From Butyrivibrio sp. XPD2002 (GTDB lineage Bacteria; Bacillota; Clostridia; Lachnospirales; Lachnospiraceae), in the NCBI RefSeq assembly GCF_000423945.1, contig NZ_AUIY01000013.1:1-64000 (forward strand): 64,000 nucleotides of DNA. Reading direction: 5' to 3'. Every line of letters starts with the position of its first letter. Position 1 is the stretch's first letter. Below are positions 52,250 through 60,870 of this stretch, piece by piece. Position numbers and translations under genes: made by a program. A model generated the notes under the pieces. The model did no database searches and was not told the DNA's origin. It was given only the letters and a program-made list of their open reading frames with translations.

Positions 52250-52359
52250 GGGATATAGGCAGGCATGGAAATCGCAGGAGCACTGGCTTTTTGCTCGCGG
52301 GAGGTACATTTCTGTTTGATGTACTGGGTGGCGCGAACAAATTTAATCATACTGGAAGC

Positions 52360-52665
52360 TGGGGATTACTTGCTTTAGGGCCAAAATGCTAATTTGACGT
52401 GTAGCCTGGGAGGAGATGAAAAGCGCCACTACTTGAAAAAGAGCCGGAATCTTTACAATGTCGCGTAGTTTTGGACAATCCAAGAGGTGCAAATACTTGA
52501 AAAAAGTGAAAAATCTTTGCATGTCCCGTAGGCCGGGACCTTTTAAAGGGTAAAACTACTTGACCCAAGACGAAAATCTTTAGAAAGACCCGTAGCCTGG
52601 GACTTTCTAAGAGAAAGAGCTACCGAACAAAAGGCAAAAAACCTATGAAGGACACGTAATCGAAT
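52360..52665 (+). repeat. Tandem structured repeat array, 5 units of 63-64 nt
   Basis: Units start at 52366, 52429, 52493, 52556 and 52620. Each has an (A/C)TACTTGA-like arm and, 39-40 nt on, a CCCGTAG-like arm (52404, 52468, 52531, 52595, 52659 are the last bases). Between units sits a hairpin with changing sequence but kept pairing: TTGGA/TCCAA, ACCTT/AAAGGGT, CTTTC/GAAAG. Leader GATGAAAAG at 52415 is 14 nt before the second unit, as at the other two loci. AAAATCTTT is shared by several units. The rest of the 52250-52734 gap has no gene. Confidence 0.78.
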
Positions 52666-52670
52666 AAATA

Positions 52671-52704
52671 AAAAACCTCTTTACTGGTCTGTGCAGTAAA
52701 GAGG
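52671..52704 (-). terminator. Intrinsic terminator of the MATE gene
   Basis: CTCTTTACTG/CAGTAAAGAG (52677-52686 with 52694-52703), followed on the minus strand by TTTTTTATTT. Confidence 0.9.
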
Positions 52705-52734
52705 GCATTTATCTTATTTATGATACATATCAAA

Positions 52735-54081
52735 TCAGAGGGCTCTGATCCATTTCCCCTTGAAGTAGTAAATCACAAAAATGATCGTGCTGACCGACCA
52801 GGTCAAAGGATAAGCCCAGAATATCACGTTTACTACGGGGATGAGTCTTACAATTATAGTTATGTAGGTTATTCTGAGGAGACACCAGCTGGAGAGCATG
52901 ACAATCATGGGAACTGTCGTCTTTCCTGCGCCCCTGAATATTCCTGCGAGACAGTGGCTAAGTGCCAGAAGGAAGAAGAACAGACTCTCAGTTCTGGCTT
53001 GCGCTGTACCGATTGCAAGGACAGCAGGTTCACTTGAGAACATCCTCAGGAAAACCGGGGCATAGGCAAAAACAGCTACGCCAATAAGCTCAGCGCTTCC
53101 AACACCGATGGCACTGCCGATAACGGCGCCTTTTCTGACTCTCTTTATTTCACCGGCGCCAAGATTCTGACTGACAAAGGTTGTCAAAGCCATGCAGATG
53201 CAGGTGATAGGCAGAAAAACGAAGCCTTCAAGCTTGGAATAGCTTCCGCAGCCAGCCATGGCCTCTGAGCCAAAAGCATTTATGTTGGACTGAACTACGA
53301 CATTACCTATTGCGATGACACTATTCTGTATGCCGGTCGGAATACCTATCTTGAGCTCTTTTCCCAGAAGATTCATATCCATCCTGAGCTTGTTTAAGTA
53401 AATCCTGTGGGGGCCGTCAACCTTCATCAGCTTCACGAAGGCCAGAAGAGCACTGATAAATTGCGCTATTATCGTAGCAAGTGCAGCGCCTCCGATTCCA
53501 AAACCAAGGTATTTTACAAATGTAATATCAAGAACTGTGTTTATCACTGTGCTGACAACAAGGTAATAAAGGGGCCTTTTGGAGTCACCCACGGCCTGAA
53601 AGACGCCGCAGCAGGCGCTGTACAGAATATTGCCGAGGCCTCCAAGGAAATATATCTTGAAGTACAACACGGAATTGTCCATTACATCAGACGGCGTCCC
53701 CATCCACCTAAGAAGAATGGGTGTGAAAAAGTAGCCAAATACAGTCATTGCAATACCCATGAGGATTGCAAAAGCAATTCCTGTGTGGGTTGCCTTTGAG
53801 ACTTCCTTGTTATCCTGGGCGCCATAGCTTTTGCCGATAATAACGCTATTGCCCATGAACAGACCGTTGATAAAGCCTACCATCAAAAAGATAAGGCTTC
53901 CCGTGGTGCTGACGGCAGCCAAAGCTTCCTTGCCGAGGACGTTTCCGACAACCACGGAGTCGACGATACTATATAACTGCTGAAGAAGCTGTCCGAGAAA
54001 CAGCGGAACAGCAAACATTATTAAATTCTTTGTAATAGAGCCTTTTGTCATGATATTTCTAAAACCATCCTTAAAATGCAT
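52735..54081 (-). CDS. MATE-family efflux transporter
   Basis: A 448-residue, 12-helix transporter in two homologous six-helix halves (LFLGQLLQQLYSIVDSVVVGNVLG at the start; the counterpart GIPTGIQNSVIAIGNVVVQSNINAFG in the second half). DinF/NorM-like members export cationic drugs or metabolites using a sodium or proton gradient. The start at 54081 is uncertain: an ATG at 54051 is an alternative and neither has a strong site. Own terminator; divergent from the DUF89 gene. Confidence 0.9.
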   Translation of the reverse strand: MHFKDGFRNIMTKGSITKNLIMFAVPLFLGQLLQQLYSIVDSVVVGNVLGKEALAAVSTTGSLIFLMVGFINGLFMGNSVIIGKSYGAQDNKEVSKATHTGIAFAILMGIAMTVFGYFFTPILLRWMGTPSDVMDNSVLYFKIYFLGGLGNILYSACCGVFQAVGDSKRPLYYLVVSTVINTVLDITFVKYLGFGIGGAALATIIAQFISALLAFVKLMKVDGPHRIYLNKLRMDMNLLGKELKIGIPTGIQNSVIAIGNVVVQSNINAFGSEAMAGCGSYSKLEGFVFLPITCICMALTTFVSQNLGAGEIKRVRKGAVIGSAIGVGSAELIGVAVFAYAPVFLRMFSSEPAVLAIGTAQARTESLFFFLLALSHCLAGIFRGAGKTTVPMIVMLSSWCLLRITYITIIVRLIPVVNVIFWAYPLTWSVSTIIFVIYYFKGKWIRAL

Positions 54082-54255
54082 CCAATGTTAGGGCACAGTA
54101 TTCCTTTCTATCACTTTTTTACGTTTTGTGCAATCTTTTTACTGAGTATGTTAAAAAGCTATTAGTATGGAAAAGTGGAAAAATATGCGTAAAAAAGCTA
54201 TTATAGAAGGGTTTGAGGGATGAAACTATGAAAAAGGAAAGATTGTAGGTGGAGT

Positions 54256-55098
54256 ATGAGAATAATTGAGAGCTGTGCAGAGTGCCTGTACGATAAACAA
54301 AAGCACCTGACAGATAATGAGGAATATTTAAAAGAAATCAAGAACCTGATTGATAACAGGGGTGAGGATGATACGTCGCCTTATCTTGTCTATCTTTTTG
54401 GACAGGTGCATGAGAAGTTCTTTGGAAAAAGGGCATCCTATAAGGATGTAAAGAAAAAGTACAATGATCTGGTGCTTTCTCTGGAGGATGAGATAAGAAG
54501 AAAAATCGAGGAGTCGGAGAATCCGCTGGAAACAGCACTGGCGTATGCAAGAGTCGGAAATTACATCGATTTTGGCGCGATGAACAGTGTCGATGAGGGT
54601 ACTTTCCTTTCACTTATTGAGGATGTCGAGGTTCACGACAGAGACAGAAAAACTATCGATTCTTTTGTAAAGCAGCTGGGAGAAGCTAAGACATTTCTTC
54701 TTATTACAGATAATTGCGGTGAAATTGTTCTTGATAAGCTTTTCATCGAGCAGCTTAAGAAGCGATTTTCACACCTTGATGTAAATATCCTGGTTAGAGG
54801 CGGCGAGGTGCTAAATGACGCAACGATGCATGATGCAGAATATGTAGGAATGGATAAGCTTGGCAGAGTTATTTCCAATGGCAATCCGGTCGCTGGTACT
54901 GTTTATGGCATGCTTTCTGACGAGGCAAAGGACATTCTGGATAATTCAGATGTAATCCTTGCTAAGGGTCAGGGCAATTATGAATCCCTGTGCAAACAAG
55001 GCAGACATATTTTTTATTCCTTCCTGTGTAAGTGCGAACTGTTTACAAGCAGATTCGAGGTTCCAAAGCTCACAGGAATATTTGTAGAGGAAGTGTAA
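54256..55098 (+). CDS. DUF89-family metal-dependent phosphatase
   Basis: A 280-residue DUF89/ARMT1-like protein, the damage-control phosphatase family that clears harmful phosphometabolites. N-terminal CAECLYDKQ is typical of the bacterial/archaeal subfamily; ITDNCGEIVLDKL, VRGGEVLNDATMHDA and AKGQGNYESL carry the metal ligands (Asp/Asn). GGTGGAG precedes the ATG. The GNAT gene follows 61 bp later. Confidence 0.88.
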   Translation: MRIIESCAECLYDKQKHLTDNEEYLKEIKNLIDNRGEDDTSPYLVYLFGQVHEKFFGKRASYKDVKKKYNDLVLSLEDEIRRKIEESENPLETALAYARVGNYIDFGAMNSVDEGTFLSLIEDVEVHDRDRKTIDSFVKQLGEAKTFLLITDNCGEIVLDKLFIEQLKKRFSHLDVNILVRGGEVLNDATMHDAEYVGMDKLGRVISNGNPVAGTVYGMLSDEAKDILDNSDVILAKGQGNYESLCKQGRHIFYSFLCKCELFTSRFEVPKLTGIFVEEV

Positions 55099-55159
55099 AG
55101 GGTAATGTAATCAGAATTGTAATAGACAAAGATGGAAATGAAATTTCCAGGGAGGAAGA

Positions 55160-55678
55160 ATGAGACTAGAAAAGAATTTGACTTGCGAGAGAATTACCAT
55201 TAGGAACTACAAGACAGCCGATCAGGAATTTTGTACCGGCATGTGGTTTGATGAAGAAAATGGAAAGTATTTAAGTGATCCTACAAAGGATTATGTTGAT
55301 GAGGTGTATCAGAACGCTATTGATAGTATGGAAGACAGTGATGATGGCTATTATCTGGTGATCGAGAATAAATCTGAAGGAAAAAGCATAGGAACCAGCT
55401 GCGCTTTTCCAAATGAAGACAGAAGCAACATTGATATAGGCTATTGCATCAATAAAGAATACTGGCGTAATGGTTTTGCTTCAGAAGCGATCCAAAAGCT
55501 TATAGAGTGGGCAAAAGAGCAGTCCATCAAAACCGTAACAGCAGAGGTGGCAAAGGATAATATTCCCTCCTGCGGGCTTTTAGACAAGCTCGGATTCAAG
55601 GTAAAAAGCGAGACAACCTATAAGAAATATCATATGGATATTGAGTTTGACAGCTATATTTACGAGCTGGCAATCTGA
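55160..55678 (+). CDS. GNAT N-acetyltransferase (RimJ/RimL-like)
   Basis: A 172-residue Acetyltransf_3-type enzyme: ITIRNYKTADQEF at the N-terminus, DIGYCINKEYWRNGFASEAI (acetyl-CoA loop, near 92-111) and NIPSCGLLDKLGFKV near 138. Substrate unknown. Strong GGGAGG before the ATG. Probably co-transcribed with DUF89. Confidence 0.88.
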   Translation: MRLEKNLTCERITIRNYKTADQEFCTGMWFDEENGKYLSDPTKDYVDEVYQNAIDSMEDSDDGYYLVIENKSEGKSIGTSCAFPNEDRSNIDIGYCINKEYWRNGFASEAIQKLIEWAKEQSIKTVTAEVAKDNIPSCGLLDKLGFKVKSETTYKKYHMDIEFDSYIYELAI

Positions 55679-55703
55679 AAATATTACATAAATATTACAA
55701 AAG

Positions 55704-55733
55704 TTGACAAAAGGTTACTTCATGTAATAAAAT
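55704..55733 (+). promoter_or_regulatory. Sigma-A promoter of the transglycosylase gene
   Basis: TTGACA (55704-55709), 18-bp spacer, TAAAAT (55728-55733), about 77 bp before the start codon. Confidence 0.65.
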
Positions 55734-55763
55734 ACATACTCAGATGCGCAAAACATCAGAGCT

Positions 55764-55786
55764 ACAATTGGCTATTTGCCAATTGT
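55764..55786 (+). promoter_or_regulatory. Leader hairpin in the transglycosylase 5' UTR
   Basis: Perfect ACAATTGGC/GCCAATTGT stem with a 5-nt loop and no T tract, 24 bp before the start. It could stabilise the mRNA or bind a regulator. Confidence 0.5.
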
Positions 55787-55809
55787 AACAGTATTAAGGA
55801 GTATGTATT

Positions 55810-56451
55810 TTGTTTAAGAAATTGTTATGCATGGTAACTATTGTGGTTGGTATTATGTTTACCAACGAGGTGACGGTACAGGCAGAGGAGGCTGTTGAAA
55901 CAACGGTTGAATCAAGTGAAGAGGTAATTGCTGAAGAGGCAGAGGAAACTGAAGAAGCAGAAGAGCCTGCACCTGAAGCTGAGGAGGAGACTCCGGCACC
56001 TGCAGAGGAAGCTCAGGCACCCGCACAGGCAGAAGCTCCTGCACCTGCACAGAATTGTCCCATCGCTCTTCCGGCAGAAGTACACACATATTGCGAGCAG
56101 GCCGCTGCAGAATTTGGTATAGACAGTAATATTCTTAAGGCGCTTGTATATACAGAGAGTAAAGGTAATGCAGCAGCAAAGAATAGATGTTACATCGGTC
56201 TTACACAGCTTAATCCCAGTAATTTTGGTGCAGCAATAGCTACACTTGGAGCAGATCCTAATGATGCATATCAGAATGTAAGAATCTGTGCATATATGCT
56301 TTCAGGCTGGATGGCAAAATATGGAAATATGTATATTGCACTTGATTGCTGGCACCAGGGAGAGAGAAGCGCAGCAGCTGCAAACAGAACAGATGGTACT
56401 AATTACAGCAGAACAATCTGCTCAAATGCGCAGTTACTTGCAACAGCATGA
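55810..56451 (+). CDS. Secreted lytic transglycosylase (SLT domain)
   Basis: A 213-residue exported muralytic enzyme. Signal peptide 1-25, a Glu/Ala/Pro-rich linker to about 82, then a lysozyme-like SLT domain: catalytic Glu in YTESKGNAAAKN (E~118), YIGLTQLNPSNFG and the closing ALDCWHQG. It cuts the glycan strand of peptidoglycan. Translation starts at a TTG after AAGGAG. Own promoter, leader hairpin and terminator make a single-gene unit. Confidence 0.88.
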   Translation: MFKKLLCMVTIVVGIMFTNEVTVQAEEAVETTVESSEEVIAEEAEETEEAEEPAPEAEEETPAPAEEAQAPAQAEAPAPAQNCPIALPAEVHTYCEQAAAEFGIDSNILKALVYTESKGNAAAKNRCYIGLTQLNPSNFGAAIATLGADPNDAYQNVRICAYMLSGWMAKYGNMYIALDCWHQGERSAAAANRTDGTNYSRTICSNAQLLATA

Positions 56452-56481
56452 ATAATTGAATAACTAACAATATATAAAAAT

Positions 56482-56528
56482 GACCAACGGGAAATGTACG
56501 AATGACAAATCCTCGTTGGTCTTTTTTA
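56482..56528 (+). terminator. Intrinsic terminator
   Basis: GACCAACG/CGTTGGTC (56482-56489 with 56514-56521) followed by TTTTTTATC. It reaches the 3' end of the converging gene. Confidence 0.85.
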
Positions 56529-57173
56529 TCTTTGAAAATGCTTTCCATAATTATTCCAGAAATAGTTATATTCATCATTTTTTGCGAAAATGAATGCGTA
56601 ATTAGAATTTCTTTTCTCCCGCTTAAGATAACTTAACTGATCCTGCTGATAGGGCGCTGAAAACGTCCTGTTATCGTAAAGAACAATCAGCGGAACATCA
56701 AAAGTGTTTTTTTCTGAAATAGTCTCTTCTTCATTTCCATCCTCGATAAATCTGAGAGGAATCTTCACAAGCTCTGACATAAAATAGTCTGAAATATCAG
56801 GCATATCTTCGTCCTGCGAGCTTAGGAAGATGCGAACCCATTCCTCCCCCATACCTGCGGAGGAATAAGCCTCAGCAGATTGAACAGAGGGAGAAAACAT
56901 GGGCAGATTAACTTTTTTACCATAAACAAGCTTTTTTATCGTCTCTGGCGACAAATAGAATTCTTCAGCTATCTCCATAATCGATTTTCCTGCAGAATAC
57001 CTGCTACAAATCAGAGTGTTACGCTTGCTGAGCCTGCTCCGGTATCCCGAAGCTTCACCCCAGCCCTTGGGCTTTTCACTTTTGGGAATATATATCAGTT
57101 TTCCTTCTGCATATTTCTGGACCTCTGCCAATAGCGCTGCAGGCAGGATATCCTTTGCATTTTCATATTTCAT
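56526..57173 (-). CDS. CD3324-type HTH protein with extra C-terminal domain
   Basis: A 215-residue protein. Residues 1-85 match the CD3324 family (KDILPAALLAEVQKYAEGKLIYIPK, then an HTH: SIMEIAEEFYLSPETIKKLV), which are usually only ~90 residues long. Here ~130 extra residues follow, acidic and aromatic, with no family I know. The start overlaps the stop of the APH-like gene (TAATG), so the two are translationally coupled. Confidence 0.7.
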   Translation of the reverse strand: MKYENAKDILPAALLAEVQKYAEGKLIYIPKSEKPKGWGEASGYRSRLSKRNTLICSRYSAGKSIMEIAEEFYLSPETIKKLVYGKKVNLPMFSPSVQSAEAYSSAGMGEEWVRIFLSSQDEDMPDISDYFMSELVKIPLRFIEDGNEEETISEKNTFDVPLIVLYDNRTFSAPYQQDQLSYLKREKRNSNYAFIFAKNDEYNYFWNNYGKHFQR

Positions 57174-57895
57174 TAAGCTGTCTCCGATGTTAGTTTTGAC
57201 ATGCGATCTTCCAGTTCATTTATGGACTTCACGATTGAATTGCAGGACTCCAGATCATCAATCGATGCATGCCATCTCAGTGTTGCGATTCCCTTTGTAT
57301 ATGCCATGCAAAGGAACCTCTCCTTGAAGTTCTCTATCTGGATGTTTTTCTTTTTAGCATACTCGTAAAGCTTTTCCGGCACCAGAAGATATGGCTTGTT
57401 CAGATCAAGTATTGCAAAATCCATCATAAAATCCATGATTCCGGCTCTTCCCCAGTCTGCACAATAGGTTTTTCCGGATTCATCTACTATTATGTTGCGG
57501 AAAAATGTATTGTTATTAACAAGAAAACGTTTGCCCTCGCAGAATGGAGCATACTTTAATGCTTTTTCTGCTATTTTATAGTAATAATCCTCTTCAAGGA
57601 AGGTTGTGCCAAACATCTGCTTCCAATTTTTCCAATAGCCCTCTGTAGGCTCTTCAATCAGCTCTGCCTTGATGAACGCCTCTATGGTGTCGAAAGGAGC
57701 GTTGTTGTCCTCGTTAAACTCGCCATATCCAGTTTCGGAAGAAATATCTGTTCCGGCGATCTCGAAGATCATATCAAAAAAGTTCTCATAGCAGCCTTCA
57801 AACTCCTCCGGTGTCAGTTCGTTGGCATTACGTCCCTTAGGACTTAAATTTATTTTATCCTTAGTAAGATTCTTTATAAAAATATCCCTGTTCAT
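57173..57895 (-). CDS. Aminoglycoside phosphotransferase-like kinase
   Basis: A 240-residue APH-fold protein. RFLVNNNTFFRNIIVDESGKTYCADWGRAGIMDFMMDFAI holds the catalytic loop and metal site, but HxD of true APH enzymes appears as NNNTFFRN, with D in CADWGRAG kept. The lobe is short: family members have ~260-300 residues. The true start is the ATG at 57895 with AAAAGGGG; the longer open frame upstream is antisense to the MATE gene. Substrate unknown. It overlaps the HTH gene by one base. Confidence 0.72.
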   Translation of the reverse strand: MNRDIFIKNLTKDKINLSPKGRNANELTPEEFEGCYENFFDMIFEIAGTDISSETGYGEFNEDNNAPFDTIEAFIKAELIEEPTEGYWKNWKQMFGTTFLEEDYYYKIAEKALKYAPFCEGKRFLVNNNTFFRNIIVDESGKTYCADWGRAGIMDFMMDFAILDLNKPYLLVPEKLYEYAKKKNIQIENFKERFLCMAYTKGIATLRWHASIDDLESCNSIVKSINELEDRMSKLTSETA

Positions 57896-58082
57896 AATGT
57901 ACCCCTTTTTTGCCAGTAATAAGTTTCTGTTACGTGTCAAAGCGCTTTTACAATTGTTATGATAGCAAGGTAGTTCATATAGATATATAGAGAAAATAAT
58001 TATAACAGAACTATACCTATTGATTGTTGTGGTATTATAGAAAAATGGGGGAAATAATAGGGGAGCTGAAATATGGGGAAAA

Positions 58083-59423
58083 ATGAGTAAACAAAACAAT
58101 TTCACTGAAGGTCCTATACTTGGACCGCTTTTAAAATTTGCCATACCTGTGCTTTTTGCACTGTTTCTGCAGTCTCTGTACGGTGCAGTTGACCTTATGA
58201 TAGTAGGAAAATTCGCTGCCGCTGCAGATGTTTCCGGTGTTTCAACGGGTTCACAGATCATGATGACACTCACTAATTTTGTGAGTGCCCTTTCCATGGG
58301 AATGACAGTATTCCTGGGCCAGAAGATAGGTGAGAAAAAAGCAGAAGAGGGCGGCGAAATAGTTGCTAACGGTATTATGCTGTTTTTCACAATAGGAATC
58401 GCATTAACGTTGCTTATTCCCGTGTTTGCGCCGGGGCTTGCATCCCTTATGAATGCGCCTGCAGAGGCCTTTGACCTTACTGTTTCATACATCAGAATAT
58501 GCGGACTTGGCATCATCGTAATCATCTCATACAACCTTATCGGTAGTATTTTCAGGGGACTTGGTGATTCCATGACACCGCTTATAACCGTGCTTATTGC
58601 CTGCATTTTCAATATTGTGGGAGACCTTGCTCTGGTTGCCGGTTTTGGCATGGGCACGAAGGGTGCAGCGATTGCGACAGTAGCTGCGCAGTTTATCAGT
58701 GTAGCGATTTCATTAGTTATGATAAAAAGGAAAACTCTTCCGTTTACCATAAGCAGGAAGTGCTTTGTGCTTCGTAAGGAGCATATCGCCAAAATCCTCT
58801 TTATCGGTACACCCATTGCGCTGCAGGATTTCCTGGTTGGAATATCCTTCCTTGTAATACTGGCAATTGTTAATTCACTTGGACTTGTGGCGTCAGCGGG
58901 AGTGGGAGTTGCCCAGAAGGTATGCGGCTTCATAATGCTCATACCGTCAGCGTTTGCGCAGTCCATGTCGGCATTCGTATCACAGAATCGTGGTGCGGGC
59001 AAATTCGACAGAGCCTTCAAGGGCTTAAGATACGCCATAGGTGTTTCATTTATAGTAGCAATAGTTATGTTCTACGCGGGATTTTTCCATGGAGATCTGT
59101 TGTCAGGCATTTTTGCTAACGACACGGACGTAATTGCAGCCTCCTGGGATTATCTGAAGGCCTATGCTATCGACTGCCTGTTTACATGCTTCCTGTTCTG
59201 CTTCATTGGCTTTTTCAATGGCATGGAATATACGAAGTTTGTTATGGTTCAGGGTATAATCGGAGCTTTCCTTGTGAGGATTCCGGTTTCATACATTATG
59301 AGTAAGCAGGATCCGGTTTCGCTTTTCTACATAGGACTTGCGACGCCTTGTTCAACGGTAATGCAGATAATCATGTGCTTCGGATGTCTGTTTTATTTAA
59401 AGAAGAAATTGAATTATAATTAA
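58083..59423 (+). CDS. MATE-family efflux transporter
   Basis: A 446-residue, 12-helix MATE transporter: ILGPLLKFAIPVLFALFLQSLYGAVDLMIVGKF begins helix 1, and the second half starts HIAKILFIGTPIALQDFLVG. GTPIALQ and AFVSQNRGAGK are common in this family. GGGG upstream of the ATG. It is distinct from the MATE gene at 52.7 kb. It is divergent from the APH/HTH operon with a 187-bp gap. Confidence 0.9.
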   Translation: MSKQNNFTEGPILGPLLKFAIPVLFALFLQSLYGAVDLMIVGKFAAAADVSGVSTGSQIMMTLTNFVSALSMGMTVFLGQKIGEKKAEEGGEIVANGIMLFFTIGIALTLLIPVFAPGLASLMNAPAEAFDLTVSYIRICGLGIIVIISYNLIGSIFRGLGDSMTPLITVLIACIFNIVGDLALVAGFGMGTKGAAIATVAAQFISVAISLVMIKRKTLPFTISRKCFVLRKEHIAKILFIGTPIALQDFLVGISFLVILAIVNSLGLVASAGVGVAQKVCGFIMLIPSAFAQSMSAFVSQNRGAGKFDRAFKGLRYAIGVSFIVAIVMFYAGFFHGDLLSGIFANDTDVIAASWDYLKAYAIDCLFTCFLFCFIGFFNGMEYTKFVMVQGIIGAFLVRIPVSYIMSKQDPVSLFYIGLATPCSTVMQIIMCFGCLFYLKKKLNYN

Positions 59424-59454
59424 CAAAGACGTTTTTTGAGGGGAAAAACAAATC

Positions 59455-59774
59455 ATGTCTACGTTTTTTACAAAATCTAAGGTAAGGGCGATGGTTGCGT
59501 CCTTATCTCTTTTGGCATCGATGAAAAGCCGCTGGAGCTTATAGAAAACATAATTCAGTCTGATATAGACAATGGATTTTCCAGTGCTCAGCTTGCGATT
59601 ATAAAGGATGGAAGGCTTGTTTATCAGAATGCCTGGGGCTTGCAGAATTCCTATGATCAGAATGGGAAGCAGAAGCTCATAGACAAGGCTGAGGAGGATG
59701 CAGGAAAACCGCTTGGTGAGGATCATTCCCTGAGGGCGGCGCTGAAGGCTCTTGAGGAGGTTTCGAAAAAGTAA
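59455..59774 (+). pseudogene. Serine hydrolase (beta-lactamase family), decayed
   Basis: An ATG with TGAGGGG opens a signal-peptide-like frame (MSTFFTKSKVRAMVASLSLL) that stops after ~29 codons. A shifted frame continues PLELIENIIQSDI, NGFSSAQLAIIKDGRLVYQNAWG, the N-terminal block of beta-lactamase-class-C-like serine hydrolases, then passes into unrelated Lys/Glu-rich codons to a stop at 59772. The SxxK active site is missing. At least one frameshift/deletion and one large deletion are needed. Confidence 0.65.
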
Positions 59775-59793
59775 AAGTTGTGGAGAAATATTG

Positions 59794-60870
59794 ATGGCAG
59801 ACAAGATAGTAATGGGGTATTGGGACTGCCCTTCCTGTGGAAGTACCGGCATTCCCGGAACGACATACGATTGTCCAAACTGCGGAAGACAGCGTGGTAA
59901 GGAAACGAAATTCTATATGAAATCCGGAGAAGTTAAGTATGTTCCCGGACACAAGGTAGTAGGAGCTGACTGGTACTGCGAATACTGCGGAGCACTGAAC
60001 TCAGCAGGTAGAACAAGCTGCGAAAACTGTGGCGCGCCCAAAGCGGAAAGCAAGGATGATTATTTTTCTCTTAAAGAGCCTAAGCCAAAGCCTGCAGTAA
60101 ATACAGGGCAAAGCGCACAAACGAATAAGGCTGAAAACCAGTCATTTTCGGATAAAAAAAGGCATCTTCCCTTATGGATATGGATTGCGGCAGGAATCGT
60201 ACTTACTATAATCATTTCGAATCTAATTTCATCTTATGTCAATAAGCCGAGGGAATACACTTTTGATGTCCAGGAGATGGCCTGGGAAAACACAATTGAT
60301 ATTGATGAATACAAGACCTTCCGGGAATCGGACTGGTATCTTCCGAATGGAGCCCGGCTGGCATATACTGCTACAGAGATCCGGAGCTATGAATCGGTCC
60401 TGGATCATTATGAAAGTGTGACAAAGTCCAGGCAGGTTGAGTCGGGCGGCCATTATGAGACCAGCTACTCAGATAATGGAGATGGAACATTTACAGAGCA
60501 TGAAAATTATGTACCGGATTATACTACTGAGTATTACACGGAGGATGAGCCGGTTTACAGGCAGGAACCGATATATGACACCCGATATTATTACGATATA
60601 GACAGATGGGAATATGAACGGTCAGAGACCACTTCCGGGAAGGATAAAAATCCATACTGGCCAGAACCAGAGCTGAGTGAGAAGGAAAGGGAATCAGGTC
60701 GCTCTACTAAGTACACAATGAGTGGCGTATTGCATTACCGGTCATTTGGGAAAGATAAGGAAAAAACCGTGACTTATGATATTCAGGAGTCATGGTGGAA
60801 GGAAATAAAAGAGGGACAAACTATAATACTTACTTTAGAAGGAGAGGAATTAACGGGATGGGATACTTGA
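59794..60870 (+). CDS. Zinc-ribbon membrane protein
   Basis: A 358-residue protein. Two four-Cys zinc ribbons lie at the N-terminus (CPSCG...CPNCG near 12-33; CEYCG...CENCG near 62-80), then one membrane helix (about 128-148), then a ~200-residue extracytoplasmic Tyr/Glu-rich domain with YETSYSDNGDGTFTEHENY and PVYRQEPIYDTRYYYD. Ribbons are cytoplasmic by the positive-inside rule. I do not know its role. GGAG precedes the ATG at 59794. The lipoprotein gene downstream overlaps its last 13 bp. Confidence 0.75.
   Translation: MADKIVMGYWDCPSCGSTGIPGTTYDCPNCGRQRGKETKFYMKSGEVKYVPGHKVVGADWYCEYCGALNSAGRTSCENCGAPKAESKDDYFSLKEPKPKPAVNTGQSAQTNKAENQSFSDKKRHLPLWIWIAAGIVLTIIISNLISSYVNKPREYTFDVQEMAWENTIDIDEYKTFRESDWYLPNGARLAYTATEIRSYESVLDHYESVTKSRQVESGGHYETSYSDNGDGTFTEHENYVPDYTTEYYTEDEPVYRQEPIYDTRYYYDIDRWEYERSETTSGKDKNPYWPEPELSEKERESGRSTKYTMSGVLHYRSFGKDKEKTVTYDIQESWWKEIKEGQTIILTLEGEELTGWDT

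Noticed and set aside
57896..59038. N-terminal extension of the APH-like gene as one 621-residue protein
   Set aside because: The extension is exactly antisense to the MATE gene at 58083-59423 and has low-quality composition. The ATG at 57895 has a good ribosome binding site.
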